A stretch of DNA of 64,000 nt from Candidatus Saccharimonadota bacterium (GTDB lineage Bacteria > Patescibacteriota > Saccharimonadia > Saccharimonadales > Saccharimonadaceae), in the NCBI GenBank assembly GCA_017480095.1, contig JAFVBG010000002.1, positions 191,728 to 255,727 of the forward strand. The letters are read 5' to 3'. How positions within the stretch are numbered: position 1 is the first letter of the stretch; each line of letters opens with the position of its first letter. Shown one piece after another: positions 1 to 8,761 of the stretch. Under the pieces are notes generated by a model, which had not been told where the DNA came from, did no database searches, and saw only the letters and a list, made by a program, of their open reading frames with translations. The translations under genes and the position numbers were made by a program.

Positions 1-1
1 C

Positions 2-271
2 TTGGAAATTTGTTTCTGGGCAATGGTTTTTGCAATAGTTTTAGCCATCATTGGGTCCGGAATAGTGACTTGTATTGGGTGGGATAATTTTGTTAGGTTA
101 TTCTCTAAAACTCACCAAAATTCGACTGCGTTTCCACCAATTCTGATTGGCGTGAATTGGGAATGTGCCACGATTCTAATCGCAATATATGCTTCAGCAC
201 CTCTCGCATTCTTACTATGCTTAGATCAACTATCTAGAAAGAGATTAGCGTTAAAACTGAAGAAATCTTAA
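2..271 (+). CDS. small membrane protein, partial at window edge
   Basis: The frame is open from the first bases of the window, so the true start probably lies outside. The only in-frame candidate inside is a TTG with no visible ribosome binding site. The 89 visible residues contain two strongly hydrophobic stretches (about residues 5-26 and 52-73) and a basic C-terminus (LSRKRLALKLKKS). That suggests a two-helix inner-membrane protein with a cytoplasmic tail. I do not recognise a family. A stem-loop follows the stop immediately. Confidence 0.55.
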   Translation: MEICFWAMVFAIVLAIIGSGIVTCIGWDNFVRLFSKTHQNSTAFPPILIGVNWECATILIAIYASAPLAFLLCLDQLSRKRLALKLKKS

Positions 272-276
272 AAATA

Positions 277-303
277 GGCGCCTCGTTGAGGCGCCCTGAA
301 GTT
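277..303 (+). terminator. stem-loop after the first gene
   Basis: An 8-bp perfect stem (GGCGCCTC/GAGGCGCC, loop GTT) at 277-295 is followed by a weak T-rich stretch. It probably terminates the gene ending at 271. Confidence 0.55.
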
Positions 304-372
304 TTGAAAAACAGTAGGATAGGCGAAATGGCTTATTGCGTATGATTAATAGGGCTTCTCCCTAGATAATTA

Positions 373-816
373 TCAGTACTCGTAGAGGCTGAAGTTATTG
401 ATGTAGACCGTCGTTGGGTTGCTTGGATTATAGAACTTAACTCTATAGGTCTTACTCGAAGTAGTAGAGTATGTCAGCAAGAATGACTGACCGCTCGTGC
501 TCTGCGATATAGAGAACTCCGGACCAACGTCGATCCAAGTGCCCCAAAAGTTTCGATATTGAAACTTTGCTTTTAGTGGCCCTGAGCCACTCTGTGTCTT
601 AATCGTACCTGTTGCGCGTATGCCGTTCAGGTTTATATTGCTACCTGGGTAAAGCGTATCAAAGTTAGATACGTAGTAATCAGTCGTGGAAGCCTGTGTC
701 CAAGCGTAGTACTCATTATAGAGCGCAGCGGAAGCTACGACCGACATCATCGCAAATGCTGTAATCAGCACGATTACAATTACAAGAAAGCGTTTCACAT
801 TCTTAGTAATAGTCAA
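373..816 (-). CDS. secreted or anchored beta-rich protein of unknown function
   Basis: About 147 residues: a short basic start, a hydrophobic signal or anchor segment (FLVIVIVLITAFAMMSVVASA) and a Tyr/Ser/Thr-rich, probably beta-stranded domain. I chose the TTG start at 816 because a strong GAGGAGG lies 8 nt upstream and it puts the signal peptide at the N-terminus. The frame also extends to an ATG at 888, which has a -10-like box about 9 nt upstream, so a leaderless longer form cannot be excluded. It stands alone between a terminator and a glycosyltransferase gene. No family recognised; surface exposure is inferred. Confidence 0.6.
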   Translation of the reverse strand: MTITKNVKRFLVIVIVLITAFAMMSVVASAALYNEYYAWTQASTTDYYVSNFDTLYPGSNINLNGIRATGTIKTQSGSGPLKAKFQYRNFWGTWIDVGPEFSISQSTSGQSFLLTYSTTSSKTYRVKFYNPSNPTTVYINNFSLYEY

Positions 817-949
817 TTTTAAAACCTCCTCAATGGAGCGCCTATTCTTCTGTTTTTCTAAAGAGCTGCCAATCGTTACGAAAGGCATAGCAATAATATT
901 ATCACACCCCTAATTATTTTGCAATAGTTTTTCGCTCCTTTTAAATGGC

Positions 950-1978
950 CTACGGGCGGAATTTGACGATAAACTCGGCCGAGAGGAGCTGAAAACTATT
1001 AAGGTATTTCAGCTTCTTTTCGCGCGGAAGGTTGACGCGGGCCACGGCGAGGGCGTGGGAGACTTTGAAGCGGCGGCGAAGCTTGTGGACGAGGCTTTTC
1101 CCTTGTTTAGCTGGCAAGGGAGAAGCAAACTCCGCAAAATCGGCGACGGATTTTTCCCAGTTCTCCCAGATGAGCGAGGACTTTTTCACCGTGCTGGTGG
1201 TGGTGCCATAATTATAAATATAGAGCGGCTTCAAAACCGGGCCAATCTTGATACGGGAGATGAGCTTTTGTGGAGTCTCGCCCTGGAACTTCAGCCAGGC
1301 ATCGAGGTAGTCGAAGACAAACTTGGTATCCTCGGCAAAATCCTTCGTCACGTCAAAACGGAGATGATTATTCCGAATAATCGAAGCATGGTAGAGCTTG
1401 TTAACCGAAGAATAAAGGCGACCATCTTCGTTCATGAAACGGAGCAGATAAGCTCGTGCAGTCTCTCCAGATTTTTGCTTCGGCAAAGGCGAGATAAAGA
1501 CATCGGACTGAGAATTGCTGTTGAGCCGGAAATAATGAAACCCACAGACCGAGAAGGCTGGGGCTTTTTTGAGGTCGTCTGGGAAGATTTTTTCGGTATA
1601 GACCTTAGCTTTAGCAGATTTCTGGGCAGATTTATCCGCTTTTTTACGAATTTTCAGACCATTCAGCATGAGGTCGTAATAATCCAAAGTAATCAAGTCG
1701 TCTGAGTCGAGAAAAGAGATGTAGTCGCCCGTGGCATGATCTAGGCCGAGGTTGCGTGCGCTGGAAGCACCGCCGTTCTCTTGATGGTAAATCTTCAGAC
1801 GACGGTCTTTTTCCGCCATCTTCTGCATCTGCTCCAGAGAGTCGTCGGTAGAGCCGTCATCTACACAGATAATCTCAAGATTCTCATAAGTCTGCGTCAA
1901 GAGGATAGCCAGGAGTCGGCGAATAGCCAGACTGGTATTATAAACAGGAATGATGACCGAGATGAGCGGGTTTTTCAT
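950..1978 (-). CDS. family 2 glycosyltransferase
   Basis: 342 residues. The N-terminal GT-A fold shows the family motifs: SVIIPVYN near residue 7, the nucleotide-binding VDDGSTDDS near 39, and the metal-binding FLDSDD near 90. GT2 enzymes move a sugar from a nucleotide sugar to an acceptor on the cytoplasmic face of the membrane. It is one of four GT2 genes around an ABC polysaccharide exporter, so it probably helps build a surface glycan; donor and acceptor are unknown. TATAAT ends 6 nt before the ATG, so the message is probably leaderless. Confidence 0.88.
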   Translation of the reverse strand: MKNPLISVIIPVYNTSLAIRRLLAILLTQTYENLEIICVDDGSTDDSLEQMQKMAEKDRRLKIYHQENGGASSARNLGLDHATGDYISFLDSDDLITLDYYDLMLNGLKIRKKADKSAQKSAKAKVYTEKIFPDDLKKAPAFSVCGFHYFRLNSNSQSDVFISPLPKQKSGETARAYLLRFMNEDGRLYSSVNKLYHASIIRNNHLRFDVTKDFAEDTKFVFDYLDAWLKFQGETPQKLISRIKIGPVLKPLYIYNYGTTTSTVKKSSLIWENWEKSVADFAEFASPLPAKQGKSLVHKLRRRFKVSHALAVARVNLPREKKLKYLNSFQLLSAEFIVKFRP

Positions 1979-1984
1979 ATTTAT

Positions 1985-1990
1985 ATTATA
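1985..1990 (-). promoter_or_regulatory. -10 box of the GT2 gene, leaderless
   Basis: TATAAT on the minus strand with 6 nt to the ATG at 1978. Transcription would start at or next to the start codon. Confidence 0.55.
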
Positions 1991-2054
1991 ACATATCTTA
2001 AGCTCAGTTAAGAAAAAACAAGAACAGAGGTTGCCCCTTTTTCTCTTTTACGCC

Positions 2055-2066
2055 TTGTGATATAAT
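2055..2066 (+). promoter_or_regulatory. extended -10 promoter of the exporter permease gene
   Basis: TTGTGATATAAT: an extended -10 (TGn before TATAAT) ending 10 nt before the ATG at 2077. No clear -35. The same TTGTGn-TATAAT pattern recurs through the window. Confidence 0.6.
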
Positions 2067-2076
2067 ATATTATATT

Positions 2077-2874
2077 ATGGCGTCGAAGCGCAAAAACATG
2101 ATTCTCTTGAGCGAGATGGTCAAGACTGACTTCAAACTGCGGTATCAGGGGTCGGTATTAGGTTATCTCTGGGCGGTGCTAAGGCCGCTTTTGATGTTTG
2201 CGATTCTCTACGTCGTGTTCGCGAAGATTCTGCGTTTTGGTGGTGACGTGCCACATTATCCAGTTTATCTCCTGGTCGGGACGGTGTTATGGAACTTCTT
2301 TACCGAGTGTACGGGCATGGGCATTCATGCAATCGAAGGGCGCGGAGATTTGATCCGGAAGTTGTCGTTTCCGAAGTATATTGTAGTAGTCTCAGCGACT
2401 TCGACTGCAGTTATTAATATGCTAATCAACATGGTAGTAGTGACGGTGTTTGCCCTGATTAACGGAGTAACACCGAGTCTGACCTGGCTGCTCGTGATTC
2501 CGTTACTTATAGAATTATATCTCTTAGCACTGGGGATTTCCCTACTCCTCGGAGCGATCGACGTGAAGTTCCGTGATATTGGCTCGATTTGGGAGGTTTT
2601 GATGCAGGCGATGTTCTATGCCGTGCCGATTATCTATCCAATTTCGATGGTTTTAGAGACTTCAGCTCTCGCAGCTAAGATTCTGCTACTCAACCCGATT
2701 GCGCAAGTTATTCAGGATGTGAGATATTGTTTAATCACGACAGAGACCACTACCTCTTGGGAGTTGCTGGGGGTGAAGTTGGGACTGGTGCCAATTATTC
2801 TCTGTGTGATATTATTTATCCTAGCAGTCTGGTATTTTCGCCGAAAAGCCCCGTACTTTGCGGAGGAGGTCTAG
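2077..2874 (+). CDS. ABC-2 type polysaccharide export permease (Wzm/TagG-like)
   Basis: 265 residues with six predicted hydrophobic segments and the N-terminal signature of the family (VKTDFKLRYQGSVLGYLWAVL near residue 15). It should form the membrane channel that flips or exports an undecaprenol-linked glycan. It pairs with the ATPase gene at 2918, with only a 13-codon mini-ORF between them. Length is normal for the family. Divergent from the GT2 gene at 950-1978; both promoters lie in the short shared gap. The glycan is likely made by the GT2 genes around it. Confidence 0.88.
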   Translation: MASKRKNMILLSEMVKTDFKLRYQGSVLGYLWAVLRPLLMFAILYVVFAKILRFGGDVPHYPVYLLVGTVLWNFFTECTGMGIHAIEGRGDLIRKLSFPKYIVVVSATSTAVINMLINMVVVTVFALINGVTPSLTWLLVIPLLIELYLLALGISLLLGAIDVKFRDIGSIWEVLMQAMFYAVPIIYPISMVLETSALAAKILLLNPIAQVIQDVRYCLITTETTTSWELLGVKLGLVPIILCVILFILAVWYFRRKAPYFAEEV

Positions 2875-2916
2875 ATGGGCGTTTTTGACGTGATTTTCAC
2901 AGGAGAAAGGGCGTAA
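2875..2916 (+). CDS. 13-codon mini-ORF coupling permease and ATPase genes
   Basis: ATG at 2875 directly follows the permease stop and is preceded by a strong GGAGGAGG with 5 nt spacing. The 13 codons contain the GGAGAAAGG that would serve the next gene, and the stop TAA ends 1 nt before the ATG of the ATPase gene. It is probably a translational coupler rather than a functional peptide. The same layout is seen before dnaA. Confidence 0.45.
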   Translation: MGVFDVIFTGERA

Positions 2917-2917
2917 T

Positions 2918-3715
2918 ATGGCGTTTAATGCAAAAAAATACCTCGAAAAATTGCGTTCTGAGGCCCTAGCAGAGGCTGAGAGAGACGGAGTGGCGATACG
3001 GGTGTCCAACCTTACTAAGAGCTTTAAGCTCCCGACAGAGCGTGCCTGGGGGCTAAAACAGGCAATTTTCAACCGTTTGCGTGGCATAAAAGGCTATAAA
3101 AAGCAGGTTGTGCTCTCTGGAATTGATTTTGAGGTGAAAAAAGGTGAGTTCCTTGGCATCGTCGGGCGAAACGGGAGCGGAAAATCCACCCTTTTGAAGC
3201 TTCTGGCTGAGATTTATGTGCCAGATAGCGGGAAAGTCACCGTAAATGGCTCTCTGGTGCCATTTATCGAGCTGGGCGTGGGCTTTAATCCAGAGTTGAC
3301 TGGTCGCGAAAATATCTACCTGAATGGGGCGATGCTTGGATTTTCAAACCGTGAAGTCGATAAAATGTACAACGAAATCGTAAAATTCGCCGAGCTAGAA
3401 GATTTTATGGATCAAAAACTGAAAAATTATTCTTCTGGCATGCAGGTGCGCCTGGCTTTCTCAATTGCAATCCGTGCAAAGGGTGATATTCTGGTGCTAG
3501 ACGAAGTCTTGGCAGTGGGCGATGCCGCCTTCCAAGAGAAGTGTAATAATTATTTCGCTAGTCTGCATGGCAACCAGACGGTGATTCTAGTAACGCACGA
3601 TATGGGTAACGTTGAGAGATTTTGTGACCGCGCGATTTTAATTGAAAAAGGCAAAATTGTCAAAGATGGCGAACCAAAAGCAGTCGCCGACGCCTACCGC
3701 AAGCTCTGGGATTAG
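2918..3715 (+). CDS. ABC transporter ATPase for polysaccharide export (Wzt/TagH-like)
   Basis: 265 residues. Walker A GRNGSGKST (residues 83-91), signature YSSGMQVRLA, Walker B ILVLDEVLAVGD and an H-loop in VTHDMGNVERF are all present, so it should be an active ATPase. The GVGFNPELTGRENIYLNG stretch is typical of the polysaccharide-export subfamily. It lacks the C-terminal carbohydrate-binding domain found in some Wzt proteins, so recognition of a capped glycan end is not expected. It partners the permease upstream. Its last bases overlap the convergent GT2 gene by 4 nt. Confidence 0.9.
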   Translation: MAFNAKKYLEKLRSEALAEAERDGVAIRVSNLTKSFKLPTERAWGLKQAIFNRLRGIKGYKKQVVLSGIDFEVKKGEFLGIVGRNGSGKSTLLKLLAEIYVPDSGKVTVNGSLVPFIELGVGFNPELTGRENIYLNGAMLGFSNREVDKMYNEIVKFAELEDFMDQKLKNYSSGMQVRLAFSIAIRAKGDILVLDEVLAVGDAAFQEKCNNYFASLHGNQTVILVTHDMGNVERFCDRAILIEKGKIVKDGEPKAVADAYRKLWD

Positions 3716-4659
3716 TTAGTAATCCCTCGAAAAGCCCGATACAAACTGCCTAGTTTTAGGTATAATCTTAATTTCTTAGTCAGCGACGGATTATGACGAT
3801 AAGCTTTCTTATGCTCTTTAATCCAACTTTCGGCCTCGTCACCATGTTTCTGGTCGATTTCACCCCTGATAGCACAATCTAGATAGGCGAATTTAGCCGT
3901 GAGAAGTGCAATCTCGGCGACAGGCTTTAGTTCGGTGTTATTTTTGAAGTATTCAATCGCTTCGTTTGCAGCACGCTCACGAAACTCTAGGCTTTTAATC
4001 TTGGCAGTCTCCGACATGATGCTACCAGAGCGGTGACGATAGGTGTAAAGCGGTTCCTGGCAGAAACTAACTTGGCGAGCAGCGGCATAGAGTTTGTAAG
4101 TAGTTAAACTGTCTTCGTGAATTTCGCCGGCTGGATATTCAATCCGATGTTCTATAAACAACTTTTTGCGGTAGAGTTTATTCCAAGCAACGAGATCATA
4201 ATTTTCTTGGTTGATAAGCAGCCGCTTGGTGGCTTCTATGCCAGACAAGCGCTCTACTGCGGGGAGCTGCACTATCTTTTCTACGTTGTTATCTTTTTCA
4301 AGATAGCCACAGACTGAAATGTCGTCATGCTCTGACAAGTTTTCCACAAGTTTTTCCACATATTCTGGTTTCACCGTGTCGTCGCCATCCACAAAGGCAA
4401 TTAGTTCCCCTTTCGATTCTATAATGCCCTTGTTGCGAGCACTAGAGAGACCTGCGTTTTGCTGATGGATTACGCGAATGCGTTGGTCGTTGGAGGCTAG
4501 AGCATCACAGATATTCCCCGTCTGGTCGGTAGAGCCATCGTCAATCACGATAATCTCAAGATTGGCATAAGTTTGCAAGGTAAGAGAGGTCAGGCAATCC
4601 GTGATATAATCTTGGACATTGTAGGCCGGGACAATAATTGAGACAAGTGGCTTTTCCAT
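3712..4659 (-). CDS. family 2 glycosyltransferase
   Basis: 315 residues with SIIVPAYNV at the N-terminus, IDDGSTDQT near residue 40 and the metal-binding FVDGDD near 90. It is a GT-A glycosyltransferase of the kind that extends surface polysaccharides. It lies 2 nt downstream of the GT2 gene at 4662-5702, so the two form an operon, and it is convergent with the ATPase gene. Donor sugar not deducible. Confidence 0.88.
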   Translation of the reverse strand: MEKPLVSIIVPAYNVQDYITDCLTSLTLQTYANLEIIVIDDGSTDQTGNICDALASNDQRIRVIHQQNAGLSSARNKGIIESKGELIAFVDGDDTVKPEYVEKLVENLSEHDDISVCGYLEKDNNVEKIVQLPAVERLSGIEATKRLLINQENYDLVAWNKLYRKKLFIEHRIEYPAGEIHEDSLTTYKLYAAARQVSFCQEPLYTYRHRSGSIMSETAKIKSLEFRERAANEAIEYFKNNTELKPVAEIALLTAKFAYLDCAIRGEIDQKHGDEAESWIKEHKKAYRHNPSLTKKLRLYLKLGSLYRAFRGITN

Positions 4660-4661
4660 AG

Positions 4662-5702
4662 CTAGTTTCCCCTCTTTGGAATAATTTTTCGATATGTTTT
4701 CGCCAAGATGGTCAGGAGGTTATTTTTTAGCCTATAAAATGGGCGCAGATAAATATAGAGTTTTGGACTTTTAGTTGCGAGCTTTGATTCCCCAGCGCGT
4801 TCAAGTCCATTGAAACTTTCCAGTTTAAAGCCTTGTGCTGCCAACTTTTGATAATCTTGCTGGGCGGTTTCAGCAAAATCGAGCGCCGCTCTCCTCCTTA
4901 GGCGATTATAGTTCCAGAGATAGGAACGGAAACGGCAGAGTGCTGCGATGGTGAAGTATTGCCTTTTGAGCTCATGAGCCTCTAGGAATTCGTCAATCCC
5001 GTCGAACTCGTTTTTGACCGCCATAATCTTGGTCGAGCTATTGACCGAAGATGCAGAATTGTCTCGGCGGTAATGATAAAGTGGCAAATTCGAGCAGAAG
5101 ACGGTCTCGGCACAGGCAAAAGTCTTGAAGGCAAAACCAATGTCTTGATAGGATGCGCCTGGAGTTGGCAAAAACTCAATCTGATTTTTCAACAGCATCT
5201 CCCGACGATAAATCGCCGACCAGATAGTCGGGGAAACCAAAAACACCGATTGGGTCTTTTTCGGGTTAATCAGTTGGTTATTCTCCCCTCTGAAAAACAT
5301 ATTTTCGGGCTGATTTTTCCCTGTTTTACCATAATAATGGTAGAAGCTAGCCTTCACGATGTCAGCCCTAGTCTGTCTGGCAAAAGAATATAAGACTTCA
5401 AACATATTTGGCTCAATGTAATCGTCTGGCTCGACAATACCGATATAGTCCCCCTTTGCCTGTTTTATCGCCTGATTGAGCGAGTCACCATAGCCAGAAT
5501 TAGCCTTGTCGATAATCTTGAGGCGGGGGTCTTGGCTGGCATATTCTTTCAGAATTTGCAGAGAGCCGTCGGTCGAACCATCGTTGACACAAATAGCTTC
5601 AAAATCGGTGAAAGTCTGCTGCTTAACAGAGTCCAGGCATTCTCGCAAAAATGGTTCAGCATTATAGACAGGAATAAGAATGGAGAGGCGAGGCTGGGTC
5701 AT
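4662..5702 (-). CDS. family 2 glycosyltransferase
   Basis: 346 residues. The N-terminal catalytic domain carries LSILIPVYNAEPFL, VNDGSTDGS and VEPDD (the DXD-like metal site). The C-terminal third is basic and aromatic (IYLRPFYRLKNNLLTILAK), suggesting peripheral membrane attachment. First gene of a two-gene operon with 3712-4659. TATAAT ends 6 nt before the ATG, so a leaderless mRNA is likely. Divergent from the GT2 gene at 5784. Confidence 0.88.
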   Translation of the reverse strand: MTQPRLSILIPVYNAEPFLRECLDSVKQQTFTDFEAICVNDGSTDGSLQILKEYASQDPRLKIIDKANSGYGDSLNQAIKQAKGDYIGIVEPDDYIEPNMFEVLYSFARQTRADIVKASFYHYYGKTGKNQPENMFFRGENNQLINPKKTQSVFLVSPTIWSAIYRREMLLKNQIEFLPTPGASYQDIGFAFKTFACAETVFCSNLPLYHYRRDNSASSVNSSTKIMAVKNEFDGIDEFLEAHELKRQYFTIAALCRFRSYLWNYNRLRRRAALDFAETAQQDYQKLAAQGFKLESFNGLERAGESKLATKSPKLYIYLRPFYRLKNNLLTILAKTYRKIIPKRGN

Positions 5703-5708
5703 AATTGA

Positions 5709-5714
5709 ATTATA
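5709..5714 (-). promoter_or_regulatory. -10 box of the GT2 pair, leaderless
   Basis: TTTGTGATATAAT on the minus strand, with 6 nt between the box and the ATG at 5702. Confidence 0.6.
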
Positions 5715-5783
5715 TCACAAATTAAGTGCAAATCTTAAATATTTATGTTATAATAGACAAAAAATAAGAGAGGAGTGACAGGA

Positions 5784-6959
5784 GTGGCAAAGCAACCAAA
5801 AGTTTCAGTTGTAGTACCAATTTATAATGTTGAAAAGTACCTGCGTGAATGTATTGATAGTATTCTCGCGCAGACCCTTGAGGATATTGAAGTTATTTTA
5901 GTTGACGATGGTTCACCTGATAACTGCGGAAAGATTATCGACGAGTATGCAAAGGCAGATTCTAGAGTCGTCGCCGTACATCAGGAAAATGGTGGGTATT
6001 CGGTCGCCGTTAATCATGGCATAGACCTTGCAAAGGGCGAATACATCGGCATTATCGAGTCCGACGATTTTATTGAACCCGATATGTATGAGTGTCTCTA
6101 TGCGGATGCTCATAAAAATAATACTGACGTAACAAAAGGCGGTTTCTATTTCTATAACCCGACTTTAGACGAGCCGTCCCAGAATGCGTTTTTCATTAAT
6201 GCCTCTGGGATTGATTTGAGACTAGCGCCAAGCACACCGTTTACAATATCTGAATGGCCAAAATTAATGGCATTTCACGCTTCAATCTGGTCCTCGATTT
6301 ATCGCGCAGATTTCGTAAAGAAGATTAAAATTCCTGTTACCGCAGGTGCTAGTTACCAAGATTTTCCGTTCATGGCCGAAACATTATCGCGAGCAAAACG
6401 CATTAGCGTTGTGAAAAAAGCCTTCGTTCATTGGCGCAATGAACCAAACCAAGGTAACTCAACAAGCGCAAAAGGCAAGAAGCTTCTTTTAATGACAAAG
6501 AACACTGCAACAGCGTTGGAGATTGTAAAAAAATATGGCGTTTATGAAGACGTTCGCGAGGCCATCGGCGTGCATGTAATTTGGGCAAATATTGGTTTCT
6601 TCTATAATATAGAGAAAAAATATCAAAAGACTTATTACAAAAACATTCACAAAGTCCTGATGGAATTTAAGAACGATAGTGATTTTAAGGGCGAATTCTT
6701 TACCCCTGCAGACCGTAAGTTCTTTAATTTGATGACTTTACCAAATTGGGAGCTCGTACGCCTACGAATGTTTGCGGGTAGAGTTAAGCACTGGTTCCAA
6801 AGATTGCTCTTAGCCTTCATGCCGACATACCGCGCAACAATTTACGTAAAGGAGCAATCTCAGCTTATCGTAGCTCAAAATGCTCAACTTCTCGATGAAT
6901 TACACGAGATACGCAAAAAGATTAAAATGCTTGAAATAAATCAACGCAAAAATAAATAA
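5784..6959 (+). CDS. family 2 glycosyltransferase with C-terminal coiled coil
   Basis: 391 residues from the GTG at 5784. That start was preferred over GTG 5775 because GAGGAG then sits 8 nt upstream; at 5775 it would touch the start codon. The catalytic domain has VSVVVPIYNVEKYL, VDDGSPDN and ESDD. The last 35 residues form a charged heptad-like stretch (QNAQLLDELHEIRKKIKMLE) that may oligomerise or dock the enzyme. It appears most similar in layout to the 4662-5702 protein, for example the shared GASYQD motif. A TATAAT lies at 5749-5754. A strong terminator follows. Confidence 0.88.
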   Translation: MAKQPKVSVVVPIYNVEKYLRECIDSILAQTLEDIEVILVDDGSPDNCGKIIDEYAKADSRVVAVHQENGGYSVAVNHGIDLAKGEYIGIIESDDFIEPDMYECLYADAHKNNTDVTKGGFYFYNPTLDEPSQNAFFINASGIDLRLAPSTPFTISEWPKLMAFHASIWSSIYRADFVKKIKIPVTAGASYQDFPFMAETLSRAKRISVVKKAFVHWRNEPNQGNSTSAKGKKLLLMTKNTATALEIVKKYGVYEDVREAIGVHVIWANIGFFYNIEKKYQKTYYKNIHKVLMEFKNDSDFKGEFFTPADRKFFNLMTLPNWELVRLRMFAGRVKHWFQRLLLAFMPTYRATIYVKEQSQLIVAQNAQLLDELHEIRKKIKMLEINQRKNK

Positions 6960-6961
6960 CG

Positions 6962-6991
6962 ATAATCCCGCCAAAGGCGGGATTATTTTTT
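6962..6991 (+). terminator. intrinsic terminator after the GT2 gene
   Basis: Perfect 11-bp stem (ATAATCCCGCC/GGCGGGATTAT, loop AAA) at 6962-6986, followed by a T-run. It ends the surface-glycan cluster on the plus strand. Confidence 0.85.
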
Positions 6992-6994
6992 CTC

Positions 6995-8758
6995 TTAGCT
7001 ATACTTGATTATAGCTTTATTTGTTTTTGTGTCTAAATATATAATCCCATGTTCATACTTCTGGGCTTTCTGATTGGCGCCAGAGTCATAAATATTACTA
7101 ATCGGGAAGCCCAACTTGCCCATCTCAAAGTTCTGTGCTGCCCAAGCTTCGCGGATTTTACCACGAGACTCGAAGTATCCATGTTTGTCGTCACCGACGA
7201 TGGCTCCACCCTCAAAGTATTGCCAGTAGATACCAGTATTTTTATTAGTCTCAATATTACTGGTCGGAAAACCGAGGTAGCCCATTTCGAAGTTGAGGCT
7301 CTTCCAAGCTTCGCGGATTTTACCACGAGACTCAAAGTATCCATGTTTGTCGTTTCCCACTACCGCGCCACCAGTGTAGTATTGCCAACGGATGCCCGTA
7401 GAATTATTCTGTTCATAATTGCTCGTCGGGAAACCGAGCGCGCCAGATTCAAAGCCTTGTTTCTGCCAGACTTCACGAATCTTGCCTGATGATTCATAGT
7501 AACCGTACTTATCATTCCCGACAATCGCTCCGCCAGAGAAATATTGCCAGTAGATGCCAGTGCTTGGGTTAGTTTCAATGTTGCTCGTTGGGAAACCGAG
7601 ATAGCTAGTCTCAAAGCCTTTGGCTCTCCAGACTTCGCGGATTTTACCGGTGGATTCAAAGTAACCGTACTTGTCGTTACCAACGATGTAACCTTTTTCG
7701 TATTCTACCCAGTAGATACCAGTGCTGGCATTCCATTCGAGGCCAGTTTTCCCTTTACCAAACTTCGACTCGCCACCGAGCTTCTTAAACTGCTCTACAA
7801 TTTTGTTGGCAATCTTCACTTGCTCAGCGGTAAGACTCTGGCTGACACCGAGTGGGCTAGCCGTAGAGTCGTCTGTCGGGTCGTAGAACCAGTCGGAGAA
7901 ATAGAGGTAGAAGTTGCGGTTGCCATAGGCAGAACAGCCATCACCCGTGCCATAGCCGGCGTTCAGGGCGGCCTGATTTGGCTGGTATGGCGTATAGCGA
8001 TAGAGCGAGCTGGTGGCCAAGTTCTTGATATTCACCGTGGTGCCACCACAACCAGAATTTGGGTTATACTGAACATAGTTGTTCCCCAGCGGATAGTTCG
8101 TCCAGCCGCCATCAAGTACGGTACGGAAGAGCCGAGCAGCATTGCTAATCTGATTGCGCAGTCCATAATATTTTGTATCACAAGCAGCGGTATCTGGACA
8201 ACCGTAGCCAGTAGCGGCGCGGTATTGGCGATAATTTGGCCAGGTGTCCGTCACTAGCCCTTGCTCCTTTTGCAAAAGTACAATTAGAACTTGCGGGTTA
8301 ATTTTATACTCCTGCGACACGGTATATATAATATGTGCGGCAGTCTCAGTAGATTTGGAGTCCTTCGTGGCTGGCTCACCCGTAGTAGTATCAAACTTCT
8401 CATCTGCCATACAGACAAAATGACCATTTTCGATATGATAAGTATAGCTAGAATATTGCTGAGCGAGGTAGGTGCGAGTATCGTTGCATTTATTCTTTGA
8501 CTTCAAGAAACTTTGAATTTCTGCTTCGGTCATAGAATTGTAACGGGTCATATTATAATTAGTGATGATATTACCAGGGTCAAAGTGCGCAAGCGAGGCA
8601 GCGTCGATTTCCTGTTGATGTGAGAAGCGCAAAAAAGTAAAAGTGCTAGCAAGCATAAAAGCGAAAGCCACTAAGAAAAGATAGCGACGGTCTAATTTGC
8701 GCCTTCTAGCGGCGGTCGGTAAGATTTGGCGAGGTTTGAGTCGATTGAGCCTAGACAT
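6995..8758 (-). CDS. LGFP-repeat surface protein with lysozyme-like domain
   Basis: 587 residues. A signal or anchor segment (about 27-45) leads into a globular domain (about 60-300). This has a helix containing QVLIVLLQKEQG, reminiscent of the catalytic-Glu helix of lysozyme-like folds, and several Cys. The C-terminal half is five tandem repeats of about 54 residues. Four carry a clear LGFP(T/I)SN motif and the first is degenerate. LGFP repeats (PF08310) are known from mycolyltransferases and other wall proteins of actinobacteria and are thought to bind the cell wall. The gene follows the 8762-9334 gene in an operon. Binding to the actinobacterial host wall is inference. Confidence 0.85.
   Translation of the reverse strand: MSRLNRLKPRQILPTAARRRKLDRRYLFLVAFAFMLASTFTFLRFSHQQEIDAASLAHFDPGNIITNYNMTRYNSMTEAEIQSFLKSKNKCNDTRTYLAQQYSSYTYHIENGHFVCMADEKFDTTTGEPATKDSKSTETAAHIIYTVSQEYKINPQVLIVLLQKEQGLVTDTWPNYRQYRAATGYGCPDTAACDTKYYGLRNQISNAARLFRTVLDGGWTNYPLGNNYVQYNPNSGCGGTTVNIKNLATSSLYRYTPYQPNQAALNAGYGTGDGCSAYGNRNFYLYFSDWFYDPTDDSTASPLGVSQSLTAEQVKIANKIVEQFKKLGGESKFGKGKTGLEWNASTGIYWVEYEKGYIVGNDKYGYFESTGKIREVWRAKGFETSYLGFPTSNIETNPSTGIYWQYFSGGAIVGNDKYGYYESSGKIREVWQKQGFESGALGFPTSNYEQNNSTGIRWQYYTGGAVVGNDKHGYFESRGKIREAWKSLNFEMGYLGFPTSNIETNKNTGIYWQYFEGGAIVGDDKHGYFESRGKIREAWAAQNFEMGKLGFPISNIYDSGANQKAQKYEHGIIYLDTKTNKAIIKYS
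7040..7810 (-). repeat. five tandem LGFP coding repeats (~162 bp units)
   Basis: Each unit encodes the order NTGIYWQY..GGAIVG / GYFES / GKIREVW / LGFPTSN. Boundaries are approximate. The units are similar but not identical in DNA sequence. Confidence 0.75.
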
Positions 8759-8761
8759 CTA

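Noticed and set aside
7049-8257. Plus-strand frames opposite the LGFP gene
   Set aside because: Antisense shadows of the repeats; no start signals.
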